A DNA stretch of 64,000 bases from Alphaproteobacteria bacterium (GTDB taxonomy: Bacteria > Pseudomonadota > Alphaproteobacteria > Caulobacterales > Parvularculaceae), in the NCBI GenBank assembly GCA_016125455.1, contig WGLS01000001.1, positions 620,001-684,000 on the forward strand, given 5' to 3'. Within the stretch, counting starts at the first letter, position 1, and the number at the start of each line of letters is the position of its first letter. A model generated the notes under the pieces. It ran no database searches, was not told the DNA's origin, and saw only the letters and a program-made list of their open reading frames with translations. Made by a program: the position numbers and the translations under genes. This document shows, in pieces, positions 38,643-46,715 of this stretch.

Positions 38643-38768
38643 GCTGACGCTCGACAGCTCCCCCGCAAGCGGGGGAGCGGGGCTTCTTTTTCCCTTGCGT
38701 CCGCCATGCGAAGAAATCTCTTCCCCCATTAATGGGGGAAGTCCCGAGCGGAGCGAGGGGATGGGGGC
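38643..38768 (+). repeat. left copy of the hairpin-rich repeat flanking DUF559
   Basis: Two back-to-back hairpins: GCTCCCCCGC-AA-GCGGGGGAGC (38657-38678), and the palindrome 38720-38741 with arms CTTCCCCCATT / AATGGGGGAAG. Between them is TTCCCTTGCGTCCGCCATGC, shared with the right copy. It ends in GGGGATGGGGG directly against the DUF559 stop codon. Confidence 0.85.
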
Positions 38769-39158
38769 CTACCGACCGTCAGTCTCACGACGGCGTTTCA
38801 ACTCAGCGACCCGCAGCTGCGCCTCATGGAGGATCGTCTCCAGAACGCCGTCCATATTTTTGAACGTCTCGTCGTTCCAGAACCTAACGACCCGCCAACC
38901 TTCGCTGCCTAGAAAAGCGTCGCGGCTTGCGTCGCGCGCCGGACCATTGTCGCGTCCGTGCTGGTCGCCGTCGAGCTCGATGATGAGCCGCGCCTCGACG
39001 CAGGCGAAATCGGCGATGAATGGGCCCACCGTATGCTGACGACGAAACCGGAAGCCGCCGAGCTGGCGGTTGCGCAAGGCGCGCCACAGCGCGCGTTCGG
39101 CCGGGGGCATGCGCTTGCGCAACGCTTTCGCATTCGGGTGCGGCCTGCGAATGGGCAT
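38769..39158 (-). CDS. DUF559 endonuclease-like protein
   Basis: 129-aa protein of the DUF559 family, a PD-(D/E)xK-type (Vsr-like) nuclease fold. Visible are FRFRRQHTVGPFIADF with D50, and IIELDGDQHG with E61, D63 and H67 as the metal/catalytic cluster. An ATG at 39158 gives MPIRRPHPN; open sequence further upstream runs into the right repeat and is not protein-like. The gene lies between two direct repeats, the usual DUF559 situation, and is likely mobile with them. Confidence 0.85.
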   Translation of the reverse strand: MPIRRPHPNAKALRKRMPPAERALWRALRNRQLGGFRFRRQHTVGPFIADFACVEARLIIELDGDQHGRDNGPARDASRDAFLGSEGWRVVRFWNDETFKNMDGVLETILHEAQLRVAELKRRRETDGR

Positions 39159-39204
39159 AGGCGCAATATACTTGCACCCGCTGTGTAATGCCAAAACCCC
39201 CTCC

Positions 39205-39330
39205 GGTCCTCCGGACCACCTCCCCCGTAAAACGGGGGAGGAAATTCCCTTCCCTTGCGCCCGCCATGCGAAGAAATCCCTTCCCCCATTCATGGGGAAG
39301 TGGCCGGAAACGCCGATGGGGGTTAGTCTC
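39205..39330 (+). repeat. right copy of the hairpin-rich repeat flanking DUF559
   Basis: Same orientation as the left copy. Hairpin CCTCCCCCGT-AAA-ACGGGGGAGG (39219-39241), then the shared block TTCCCTTGCG-C-CCGCCATGC, then arms CTTCCCC/GGGGAAG ending at 39300, then CGATGGGGG. The aminotransferase start lies only about 15 bp beyond, so this copy sits in its leader. Confidence 0.85.
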
Positions 39331-39335
39331 CCGTC

Positions 39336-40502
39336 ATGACCCGCCCCTTCAACCCCGTTTTCGCGAACCGGCCGAAGTCGATCTTCCCGACCATGTCGGC
39401 GCTCGCCGCCGAGCATGGCGCTATCAATCTCGGCCAGGGCTTTCCGGACGAGGACGGCCCGCAGGAGATGCTCGACCTCGCCGCCGAGGCGCTGCGGCGC
39501 GGGCCGAACCAGTATGCGCCGGTGGAGGGCGTCCCGGCCCTGCGCGCGGCGGTCGCGGCGGACAACAAGCGGTTTTACGGGCTTGAGATTGATCCGCAGA
39601 CGGAGACGCTCGTCGTCTCAGGGGCGACGGAGGGGCTCGCCGCGGCGTTCCTCGCGCTCCTCAATCCGGGCGACGAGGCGATCGTCTTTTCGCCCTTCTA
39701 TGAGTGCTATGCGCCGCAGATCGAGGCGGCGGGCGCGCGGCTCGTCGCAGTCCCTCTGTCGCCGCCGGGCTGGCGCATTGATGCGAGCGCCCTCGCGGCG
39801 GCGATCACGGATCGCACGAAACTGATCGTCGTCAACACGCCGCACAATCCCCTCGGCAAGGTGATGTCGGCGGACGAGTTGGAAATTGTCGCCGGCGTCG
39901 CTCGCGCGAATGACCTCTACGTCGTCTGCGACGAGGTCTATGAACATCTCGTCTTCGATGGCCGCGCCCATGTTCCGCTGATGTCGCTCCGAGGCATGCG
40001 CGAACGCACCGTGCGCATCGGCTCGGCAGGGAAGACGTTTTCTGTCACCGGCTTCCGCATCGGCTACCTCACAGGGTCGACCGATATGATCATGGCGCTG
40101 ATGAAAGCGCACCAGTTCATCGCCTATACGTCCCCTGCGCCGCTGCAGGAAGCGGTCGCCGCTGCGCTCGGGATGGGCGACGAGTACTACGCGACGTTTC
40201 GCGCCGGCATGCAGGCGAAGCGCGACCGGCTCGCGGCCGGCCTCGCCGGCGCCGGCTTCGAGGTGATGCCATGCGAAGGGACCTACTTCCTTACCGTCGA
40301 CATCCGCTCGGTCGGCCGCGACGACGACGTCGCCTTCTGCAGGGAGATCACCGAAAAGGCCCGCGTCGCTGCCGTGCCCCTGTCGGCCTTCTATGCGTCG
40401 GGTGAGACGGCGAAGCCGCGTCACTACGCGCGCTTCTGCTTCTGCAAGAAGCCGGACGTGCTCGACGAGGCTGCGGCCCGTCTCAGGGCGTACTTTTTAT
40501 GA
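39336..40502 (+). CDS. PLP-dependent class I/II aminotransferase
   Basis: 388-aa fold-type I aminotransferase. The PLP lysine is K233 in GSAGKTFSVTGFRIGY; NTPHNPLGK holds the PLP-contacting Asn; CDEVYEHL and the C-terminal RFCFCK Arg (carboxylate contact) are intact. NLGQGFPDEDGP near the N-terminus resembles kynurenine/glutamine or methionine aminotransferases. The substrate is not certain. The leader has been entered by the right repeat copy. Confidence 0.92.
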   Translation: MTRPFNPVFANRPKSIFPTMSALAAEHGAINLGQGFPDEDGPQEMLDLAAEALRRGPNQYAPVEGVPALRAAVAADNKRFYGLEIDPQTETLVVSGATEGLAAAFLALLNPGDEAIVFSPFYECYAPQIEAAGARLVAVPLSPPGWRIDASALAAAITDRTKLIVVNTPHNPLGKVMSADELEIVAGVARANDLYVVCDEVYEHLVFDGRAHVPLMSLRGMRERTVRIGSAGKTFSVTGFRIGYLTGSTDMIMALMKAHQFIAYTSPAPLQEAVAAALGMGDEYYATFRAGMQAKRDRLAAGLAGAGFEVMPCEGTYFLTVDIRSVGRDDDVAFCREITEKARVAAVPLSAFYASGETAKPRHYARFCFCKKPDVLDEAAARLRAYFL

Positions 40503-40531
40503 TTGGCGTAGGGATGAAGGAAGACACAACA

Positions 40532-41398
40532 ATGACGCGATCGTCCCGCCTCTTCGCCGTGATCTTGCTTTGTCTCGCCACGCCGGCAATTGCGCAGGAT
40601 GACTTCATCAGGGAGCAAACACGGCTTCTTGCGGAGGCCGAGTCGAGTCTCGCCGCTGATCCCGCCGACGCCGATGCAACCATCTGGAAGGGGCGGCGGC
40701 TCGGCTATCTCGGGCGTTATGATGAGGCGATTGCGGCCTTCGAGGATGGCGAGCGACGCCATCCCGCGGATCCGCGCTTCGCCCGCCATATCGGTCACCG
40801 GTTCATCAGCCTTCGGCGATTTGCAGACGCCGAAACGGCGCTCGCCCGCGCCGCTGCGCTTGCGGCGGCGATGCCGGATGAGGTGGAGCCGGACGGTCTT
40901 CCGAACGCGGCGGGCGTGCCGACATCCACGCTGAAGGGGAATATCTGGTATCACCTTGGCCTTGCCCGGTATCTCCAGGGTGATTTTGCCGGCGCGGCCC
41001 GCGCCTATGCCGGCGCGGCGGCGCTCGCCCACAATCCGGATGCGTCGGCGGCGGCGCGCTACTGGATGGCGCTGGCGCTGCTGCGGAGTGGGGAGCATCC
41101 GTCAGCTGAAGAAGCGCTGGCGCCGGTCTCCGCCGACTGGACGCTTGTCGAAAATGAAGGCTACCGCGATCTGGCGCTTTGCCTGAAGGGCGAGCTTGAC
41201 TGCGAGGCCCTGCTGGCGCGTGCGAGGGAGGGCGGCGGCCTTGATCTTGCAACCACCGCCTACGGCGTTTCCATGGCGCGGCGCATCGCCGGCGACGACG
41301 AAGGCGCGGTCGCCTTGTTGAAGGAACTGGCGGGCGGCGACGCAGGCGCCGCCTTCGGCCGCATTGCCGCCGAACAGGATCTCGATCGCCTCAGGTGA
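40532..41398 (+). CDS. exported TPR-containing protein
   Basis: 288-aa protein with a signal peptide (MTRSSRLFAVILLCLATPAIA, cleavage before QDDF) and helical pairs of TPR type from about residue 33 to 280. ATG 40532 has AAGGAAG; an earlier ATG at 40499 overlaps the aminotransferase stop (ATGA) and could allow coupling, but it would bury the signal peptide. Likely a periplasmic scaffold; partner unknown. Its stop overlaps the convergent TauE gene by 8 bp. Confidence 0.78.
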   Translation: MTRSSRLFAVILLCLATPAIAQDDFIREQTRLLAEAESSLAADPADADATIWKGRRLGYLGRYDEAIAAFEDGERRHPADPRFARHIGHRFISLRRFADAETALARAAALAAAMPDEVEPDGLPNAAGVPTSTLKGNIWYHLGLARYLQGDFAGAARAYAGAAALAHNPDASAAARYWMALALLRSGEHPSAEEALAPVSADWTLVENEGYRDLALCLKGELDCEALLARAREGGGLDLATTAYGVSMARRIAGDDEGAVALLKELAGGDAGAAFGRIAAEQDLDRLR

Positions 41399-42110
41399 GA
41401 TTGGTTGCGACGATCATCACGCCAAGGACGAACAGCAACCCATAGATGGCCTTCGCCAGCGCCGCGACGGGCAGTCGTGCGGCGATGCGTTTGCCAACGA
41501 ATGTCGCTAACACGATGCCCGGCACGCTCCAAGCGAAGTTGATCAGCACTTCTCTTGTCCACAATCCGCCGAGGCCATGTCCCACGACGATCATGAGATA
41601 TGTCGGCGTAAAGAACGCCTGCGTCACCGCCACGAACTTCGCCGGCGGCCATGAACGCATGGCGGAATAGAGGACCACAGGCGGGCCGCTGGTGTTGTAG
41701 GCGCCGCCCAGGACGCCGCCGACGAACCCGAAGACGTACCGCCATCTCTGGTTCTTCAGTTGCGGCGGCGCGGGTTTGACGAGGGCGTAAATGCTGAATG
41801 CGGCGATCGTCACCCCAAGGATCAGGAGGACGACCTGCTGCGGCGCCCGCGCCAGCAGGAGAACGCCGAACGGTATGCCGACGATCGCCGAGCCGATAAG
41901 GCCGGTCGCTTCCCGGAAATCGACATCGCGTCGGTTTTGCGCAAGCATGACGGCCGAGAGAATAAACGCGTTCAACGCGACAAGCGCCGAAGCGTCCTTA
42001 ACGTCCATCAGTAGCGCAAGCACCGGCATCGCCGTCAGGGCGAAGCCGAACCCGATCGTGCCCTGAACGAGGGCCGCGGCGAAGACAAAAAAAGGAACGA
42101 GTGCGGACAT
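41391..42110 (-). CDS. TauE/SafE-family membrane transporter
   Basis: 239-aa inner-membrane protein with about seven to eight hydrophobic helices, of the sulfite exporter TauE/SafE family. The two-fold repeat characteristic of the family is visible: the VQGTIGFGFALTAMPVL motif near the N-terminus and the GGVLGGAYNTSGPPVVLY motif in the second half. Members export sulfite, sulfoacetate or other organic anions; substrate unknown here. ATG 42110 chosen because the first helix begins at once. Confidence 0.9.
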   Translation of the reverse strand: MSALVPFFVFAAALVQGTIGFGFALTAMPVLALLMDVKDASALVALNAFILSAVMLAQNRRDVDFREATGLIGSAIVGIPFGVLLLARAPQQVVLLILGVTIAAFSIYALVKPAPPQLKNQRWRYVFGFVGGVLGGAYNTSGPPVVLYSAMRSWPPAKFVAVTQAFFTPTYLMIVVGHGLGGLWTREVLINFAWSVPGIVLATFVGKRIAARLPVAALAKAIYGLLFVLGVMIVATNLT

Positions 42111-42467
42111 GTCAGGAGCTCTTCGGCGGCGATGGCGGCTTTTGGCGATCTGCAGTGGCGGTGGGATCAGGCGGGGACGTGCGCGCGGGGTTGATGCGGC
42201 GGGCTGGCGGGAGCAGCAGCAATAGCGCCTCGCTCTCTGAACGTCACCCTCGGCGGCAGCCCGATCTCTTGCCTGTCGATAGGTTGTTGAGGGCGTTTTC
42301 GCTGCGTTGCGGCGCTGCCAGCGCAATCGCTCTCGATCGTCAATTTCGAACGCCCTGTCGCAGAGACATTGACTCGCGCGCGCCGGACACGTCGGTCTGC
42401 AGTTGGCCAGCGCGCGACGCGCAGGATGGCTGTATCCGGCGCCGTCGGCCCGAGAGGGGAGGAACCC
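42111..42467. other. divergent intergenic region, no gene seen
   Basis: 357 bp between the TauE gene and the TolB-like gene, running in opposite directions. All open frames are Arg/Ala-rich shadows. No clear promoter, repeat or RNA structure was recognised. Confidence 0.5.
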
Positions 42468-43460
42468 GTGACCGGTTCGATGATCGTTTCGCGCGCCGTC
42501 GCCGCCACCGTCGGCGCCGTCGCCGCAGCCAGCGCGACTGCCGCGGCCTTGGCCGCAAGCCATAGCGCGCCGCCGGCCCCGCGTCTGGTTCTCGGCGTTG
42601 AAGATCAGTATCCGACATTTTCACCTGATGGTCGGTGGATCGCATTCGAATCCCGTCGAGCGGACGGCGTCGACCATATCTTCAAGGTCCGTTCGGACGG
42701 CGGCGGGCTAATGCGAATTACGAACGGGCTCGAAGACGATGAGGCGCCGGTTTTCTCGCCTGACGGCGAAACGATCCTGTTTGCGCGGCGGCTGGGCGAA
42801 GGCCGCTCGGCGCATCTCGACATATTTGCGGTTGATCCTGACGGCGGAAACCTGCGCAACCTTAGCCAAACGCCAGATGCATCGGACGACCATCACAAAT
42901 TCAGTGCGGATGGCAAACTTATCGTATTCAATTCAAGCCGGTCGACCCCGTTCTCCTCGCTCAGCGAACAAGACCTCGCTGCTTATGGTTGGAACTACGA
43001 CATCTGGGTAATGAACGCCGATGGCTCCGGACAGCGGCCGCTGATCGAACTGCCCGGATGGGACACGTATCCGTCGTTTTCGCCGGACGGGCAGAGCCTT
43101 CTCTGGCGCAGGGTTATCGAAACCGCGGACCGCAACTCTGAAATCTTTATCGCCACAGCGACAGGCGACCAACCGCGCAACCTCACTGATCACCCCGCCT
43201 TTGATGGCTACCCTGCATTCTCGCCGGACGGCGAGTGGATCGCATTTGCCTCCAACCGGGATGGCGACGGCAACACCTTTCGGCTCTACGCAATGCGTCC
43301 CAACGGTTCGGACGTCAGGAGGCTGACTGATCCGAGCGCCGGCGTCGAGGACGTGCGGCCTGCGTGGTCGCCAGACGGAGCGTCTATTGTTTTCAATCGC
43401 GATGAGGGCGGCGATTCCCGCTTGATGATCGTGAATGTCGCTGCGGCGCTGGATCGTTGA
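42468..43460 (+). CDS. TolB-like beta-propeller (PD40) exported protein
   Basis: 330-aa protein with a signal or anchor segment (about 5-27) followed by five or six PD40 blades, each ending in a 'fSPDGe.i.f.s' motif: TFSPDGRWIAF, VFSPDGETILF, KFSADGKLIVF, SFSPDGQSLLW, AFSPDGEWIAF and AWSPDGASIVF. GTG 42468 is chosen because AGGGGAGG precedes it at ideal spacing. It lacks the N-terminal TolB domain, so it is a TolB-propeller relative rather than TolB itself. Confidence 0.85.
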   Translation: MTGSMIVSRAVAATVGAVAAASATAAALAASHSAPPAPRLVLGVEDQYPTFSPDGRWIAFESRRADGVDHIFKVRSDGGGLMRITNGLEDDEAPVFSPDGETILFARRLGEGRSAHLDIFAVDPDGGNLRNLSQTPDASDDHHKFSADGKLIVFNSSRSTPFSSLSEQDLAAYGWNYDIWVMNADGSGQRPLIELPGWDTYPSFSPDGQSLLWRRVIETADRNSEIFIATATGDQPRNLTDHPAFDGYPAFSPDGEWIAFASNRDGDGNTFRLYAMRPNGSDVRRLTDPSAGVEDVRPAWSPDGASIVFNRDEGGDSRLMIVNVAAALDR

Positions 43461-43704
43461 CTGGCCTGTGCGCCGGTCAGTCCCAAGTTATTGGCTTTGG
43501 CTTGCGGCCTGCCCATGCAGCTTTCGGCCAAGTGACACGTCGTTTTTGGCGTGGTAGTTTGTCGCACATCGAAGAACAAGTCTCGCTGCTGGACGCTTGA
43601 ACTCCTCTCGACGGACTGGCCTCAGGCAACGACCACGCTTTGTTGCTCGATACAGCGGACCGTAATTCCGCGGGCCGCCATGGCTAGATCGAAGGAGACC
43701 CGGT
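43461..43704 (+). promoter_or_regulatory. long leader of the cold-shock gene
   Basis: 244 bp without an open frame. Near the start codon is the hairpin GCGGA-CCGTAAT-TCCGC and then ATCGAAGGAGACC with the ribosome binding site. A long structured 5' leader is usual for csp genes, where it can act as a thermosensor. I could not fold it, so this is a suggestion only. Confidence 0.4.
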
Positions 43705-43908
43705 ATGGCGACCGGTACCGTGAAGTGGTTCAACGCCGAAAAAGGCTACGGGTTCATTCAGCCCGACAACGGCGGCAAGGACGTGTTCGTGCACGTTTCG
43801 GCCGTTCAACGCGCAGGTCTTCAAACCCTCAAGGATGGCCAGAAGCTTTCCTTCGAGATCACGACAGAGCGCGGGCGCGAGGCTGCGTCGGATCTCAAGG
43901 AAGTCTAG
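43705..43908 (+). CDS. cold-shock domain protein
   Basis: 67-aa single OB-fold RNA/DNA-binding protein. Both RNP motifs are perfect: KGYGFIQ (RNP1) and VFVHV (RNP2), with [10 protein letters not shown] at the start. It melts RNA secondary structure. AAGGAGA precedes ATG 43705. Whether it is cold-induced cannot be told from sequence. Confidence 0.97.
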   Translation: MATGTVKWFNAEKGYGFIQPDNGGKDVFVHVSAVQRAGLQTLKDGQKLSFEITTERGREAASDLKEV

Positions 43909-43991
43909 TTCGAGGGTCCAGGCGAAACTGATCGGCCAGGCGAGCGACGCGGTCGCAAGTCGAACGACCGCGAACCACGCGATCGAAGGGC

Positions 43992-44023
43992 GAGCCGAAA
44001 TCAAATCGCCGTCCTTTCGGCTC
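43992..44023 (+). terminator. hairpin after the cold-shock gene
   Basis: Perfect 9-bp stem GAGCCGAAA / TTTCGGCTC with a 14-nt loop, 84 bp after the stop. No run of T follows, so it would terminate only weakly or with Rho. A second hairpin (TGCCCAAAAC / GTTTTGGGGCA, 44106-44133) lies beyond and may serve the convergent gene. Confidence 0.45.
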
Positions 44024-44168
44024 TCATTGCGCCGGGGTTAAATCTGGGGCCCGACGCCGTTGGCCAGAGGCGTATCATCGCCGCTCGAATTGCTGGCGTG
44101 GCTCTTGCCCAAAACGCAACGGGTTTTGGGGCAGGCGGCCCAGCGCATCGCCGAACGGCCGCGGGCGG

Positions 44169-46346
44169 CTATCGCAGACGGTTCGTTTTCCAGGCGTCCA
44201 TCTGGTCGCGCGCCACGCGACGAGACCGCATGAAGATGTAAATCCCGACTACCGCAACAAAACCGAGAACGACCAGAACAGTCATGTTCGGTTCTGAATC
44301 GCTGACGGGCGACGGAGTCGGCCGGTCAGATGGCGTTTCCGTTCCGGCTTGCGGCGCTGGCTTCGGTTGCTCCGGCCTTGTTGATCGGGGCGTTTCGGGC
44401 GCGGCGTCGGTGGGCGCGGGATCGGCAGGCGGAAGGGGCGTCTCCTCAACCGGCGTCGACGGCGCGGCGTCCGGCGGCGTCGTGGCGGAGGGCGCAACCG
44501 GTTCCACGTCCGTCGGAGTCCGCTCAGCTGGCGGCGCGTCGTCGGCAGGCGCCTGCGCGTCGGGCGTGACGTCATCGTCAACTGGCTCGGCTTCGGGCGC
44601 CGGGGCGGTTGGATGCTCCTCAGGCTTGTCCGGCGAAGATGCCGCCATGTCGTCTGCGGAGCCGTCCACAGCGCCTGCCTTACCACCTGCCGCCTGAGCG
44701 TCGGATGGCTCAGGGGCTGCTGACTGATCAGACGACGGCTGATTGGCGGTCGACGGCGCATCTTCATCGGCCGCGTGTTCGTCAACGGACGCGTCAGCGG
44801 GGGGCTCGGCCGGAGCGTCGGGAGACGGCGTATCCGTTGATGACGCATCGCCGGACGAGGGCGCTTCCGGTTGCGTTTCCGGTTGCGTTTCCGGCGCAGG
44901 CGCATCAGCGGTCGAGGCGTCCGCAGGCTGATCTTCGCCGGAGTCCTCAGTTGACCCATCCGCAGGCTCCCCCGGGGAGCGATCGAGATCAGCGTCCGGC
45001 GTCGTCTCGGCGGGCGGCAATGGGTCGTCCGCCGGCGTTTCGTCCACCGGCGTTTCGTCTGGCGACGCTGCGTCATCCGTTAGCGTCTCGTCGACGGCCG
45101 GCTCATCGGTAGGCGTATCATCCGTCGGCGTATCATCGACTGGCGCGTCGTCGGCGGGCGTTTCATCGCCGCCGCCGATATTCTCGATGACCTCGCGGCC
45201 TTTCTCGACGACGCCGTCAAGCGCGCCGGTCTCCGCCGCTGCGCCGGCCGCGCCCGCGCCGCCGGCGGCCGCGCCGGCATTGCCAACTTGCCGCGCGTCG
45301 CCGATTTCACGGTTGCCGCCGCGCTTGGCGTCGGTTGAATTTCCGGCCTGGCGTTCAGGCGGGATCGACGTGCGCACGTCCGAAAGCGCATCATCGAGCG
45401 CATTCATCGTGTCGAGGTTCACCGCGCCGGTGATTTCAAGGCCCTGGTCGCGCTGGAAATTGACGACTGCTCGCTCCGTGTTGACGCCGAAAACGCCGTC
45501 CTCTGCGCCGGCGGCGTAGCCAAGAAGGTTCAGCGCCCGCTGAACGTCCTTGACTTCCGAGCCGCGCGATCCGACGGCGAGCCCGTCTGGCTGGTCCGGC
45601 ATTTCGACGCGGGATTCCTGATACTCTTCCGATGCCGTGTCGATCTTGCCCGGGTTTCGAACGAGGTCGAGAACCTGCTGGGTCCAGACGATCCGGTCGG
45701 CCTCGCCGTGCGCGGGTTTTGAAGATTCCGGATTGCCGCGATTGACGCCCCGCGAGACGGCGCGGATATCATTCTGGTCCGCATACGACCCAAGGCCGAC
45801 CTTGTTAAAATAGGCGGCCGCTACTTCGATCGACTTCTTCAGGTTCCGGGTGAGAACGTCCGGGTCCTTGACGAGATCGATCCCTGCGATCTCGCCATAC
45901 CGGCGATAATTGTCCTTGCCCGTCAGCTGGAAGAAGCCGCGACCGCGATACTTCCAGCCGTCGCCTGACGCCTCGTCGCCATTGCCGAGCCGATCAGCGT
46001 AGACCCGGTTCGCGATTTTTTTCGGGTTGCCGCCGTACTTGCGCGCTTCGGCGATGCCGTCGAAGTGGGTCGGGAAGATCTCCATCAGCCGTTCGGCGCT
46101 GTAATTCAGGTCTTCTTCCTTGTACCGGAGAAAGCCCGTCTCAATTAGTCCCTGGCCAATGAAATGAGCGATCCTGAGGGCATTGTCGATATTGTTGTCC
46201 AGGAGGATCCTCTGGGAGCTGAGGATTGTGGAGATATACTGGCCCTGGGTCGAAAACGGGTTCCACCAGTTGCGACCAGGGAGCATCGCGACCAACTTGT
46301 TGAAGTCGATCTTGCGGATGTCCTTGATATCGAAAAACTCGGTCAT
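44169..46346 (-). CDS. GH19 endolysin-like protein with PG-binding domain and C-terminal membrane anchor
   Basis: 725 aa in four parts. Residues about 1-232 are a glycoside hydrolase 19 domain of the phage-endolysin type: HFIGQGLIETG with catalytic E69, then DGWKYRGRGFFQLTGKDNY. Residues 256-318 are a PG_binding_1 repeat. Residues about 392-687 are an Asp/Pro/Thr/Ala-rich disordered linker. Residues 688-706 are a transmembrane helix followed by RSRR. There is no N-terminal signal peptide. It likely cuts peptidoglycan; how the domain reaches it is unclear. ATG 46346 has GAGGGG. It is divergent from the serine hydrolase-thioredoxin gene. Confidence 0.88.
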   Translation of the reverse strand: MTEFFDIKDIRKIDFNKLVAMLPGRNWWNPFSTQGQYISTILSSQRILLDNNIDNALRIAHFIGQGLIETGFLRYKEEDLNYSAERLMEIFPTHFDGIAEARKYGGNPKKIANRVYADRLGNGDEASGDGWKYRGRGFFQLTGKDNYRRYGEIAGIDLVKDPDVLTRNLKKSIEVAAAYFNKVGLGSYADQNDIRAVSRGVNRGNPESSKPAHGEADRIVWTQQVLDLVRNPGKIDTASEEYQESRVEMPDQPDGLAVGSRGSEVKDVQRALNLLGYAAGAEDGVFGVNTERAVVNFQRDQGLEITGAVNLDTMNALDDALSDVRTSIPPERQAGNSTDAKRGGNREIGDARQVGNAGAAAGGAGAAGAAAETGALDGVVEKGREVIENIGGGDETPADDAPVDDTPTDDTPTDEPAVDETLTDDAASPDETPVDETPADDPLPPAETTPDADLDRSPGEPADGSTEDSGEDQPADASTADAPAPETQPETQPEAPSSGDASSTDTPSPDAPAEPPADASVDEHAADEDAPSTANQPSSDQSAAPEPSDAQAAGGKAGAVDGSADDMAASSPDKPEEHPTAPAPEAEPVDDDVTPDAQAPADDAPPAERTPTDVEPVAPSATTPPDAAPSTPVEETPLPPADPAPTDAAPETPRSTRPEQPKPAPQAGTETPSDRPTPSPVSDSEPNMTVLVVLGFVAVVGIYIFMRSRRVARDQMDAWKTNRLR
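44290..45170 (-). repeat. low-complexity acidic linker repeats in the GH19 gene
   Basis: Short units related to gacgaaacgccggtg/gacgatacgcctacg (DETPxD, DDTPTD) recur many times, along with ETQP ETQP. The linker is a degenerate tandem repeat of three-multiple units and so can change length without frameshift. Confidence 0.6.
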
Positions 46347-46715
46347 CGCCCCTCGCAATCTACCCCTGCGCCTAACCCCTGCGCCGACAATTACGGCGGT
46401 ATCTCCGCCGCGCAGGTCCGCAAATCCCCGTCGCCGCATCGGCGCGGGGCCTCAGCGGCCAACGGCATAACGCGCTGACGCGGCGAAACGATGACAATCG
46501 CAACGCTGCGACAGTTGACTGCGTCTCCGGGATAATGGCGCATTTTTGCCGCTGCCGCGAGGCGCCGTTAACCTTCGGAGGTCGAATGGGGCGGGGCCGC
46601 CGGCGATTTTGGCTCGAGGCTGGCCGAGGGGCCACGCTGCGCCGGCGAGCGACGCAACCTTTGGGCGAAGGCCCGGTCGCCGTCGCTGGCGCAATTAGAT
46701 GATTTGGCAGGAAGA
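46347..46715. other. divergent promoter region between GH19 and hydrolase-thioredoxin genes
   Basis: 369 bp without a convincing gene. It holds the leaders of two divergent envelope genes. A GTTAACC half-site of CtrA type lies near 46567, but it has no partner at N7 spacing. No operator-like dyad was recognised. Confidence 0.4.

Noticed and set aside
39070-39416. Upstream extension of the DUF559 open frame to 39416
   Set aside because: It reads through the right repeat copy; the family N-terminus begins at ATG 39158.
44290-45170. Repeat-rich tract considered as a CRISPR array
   Set aside because: Units are coding, irregular and short, with no uniform spacers and no cas genes.
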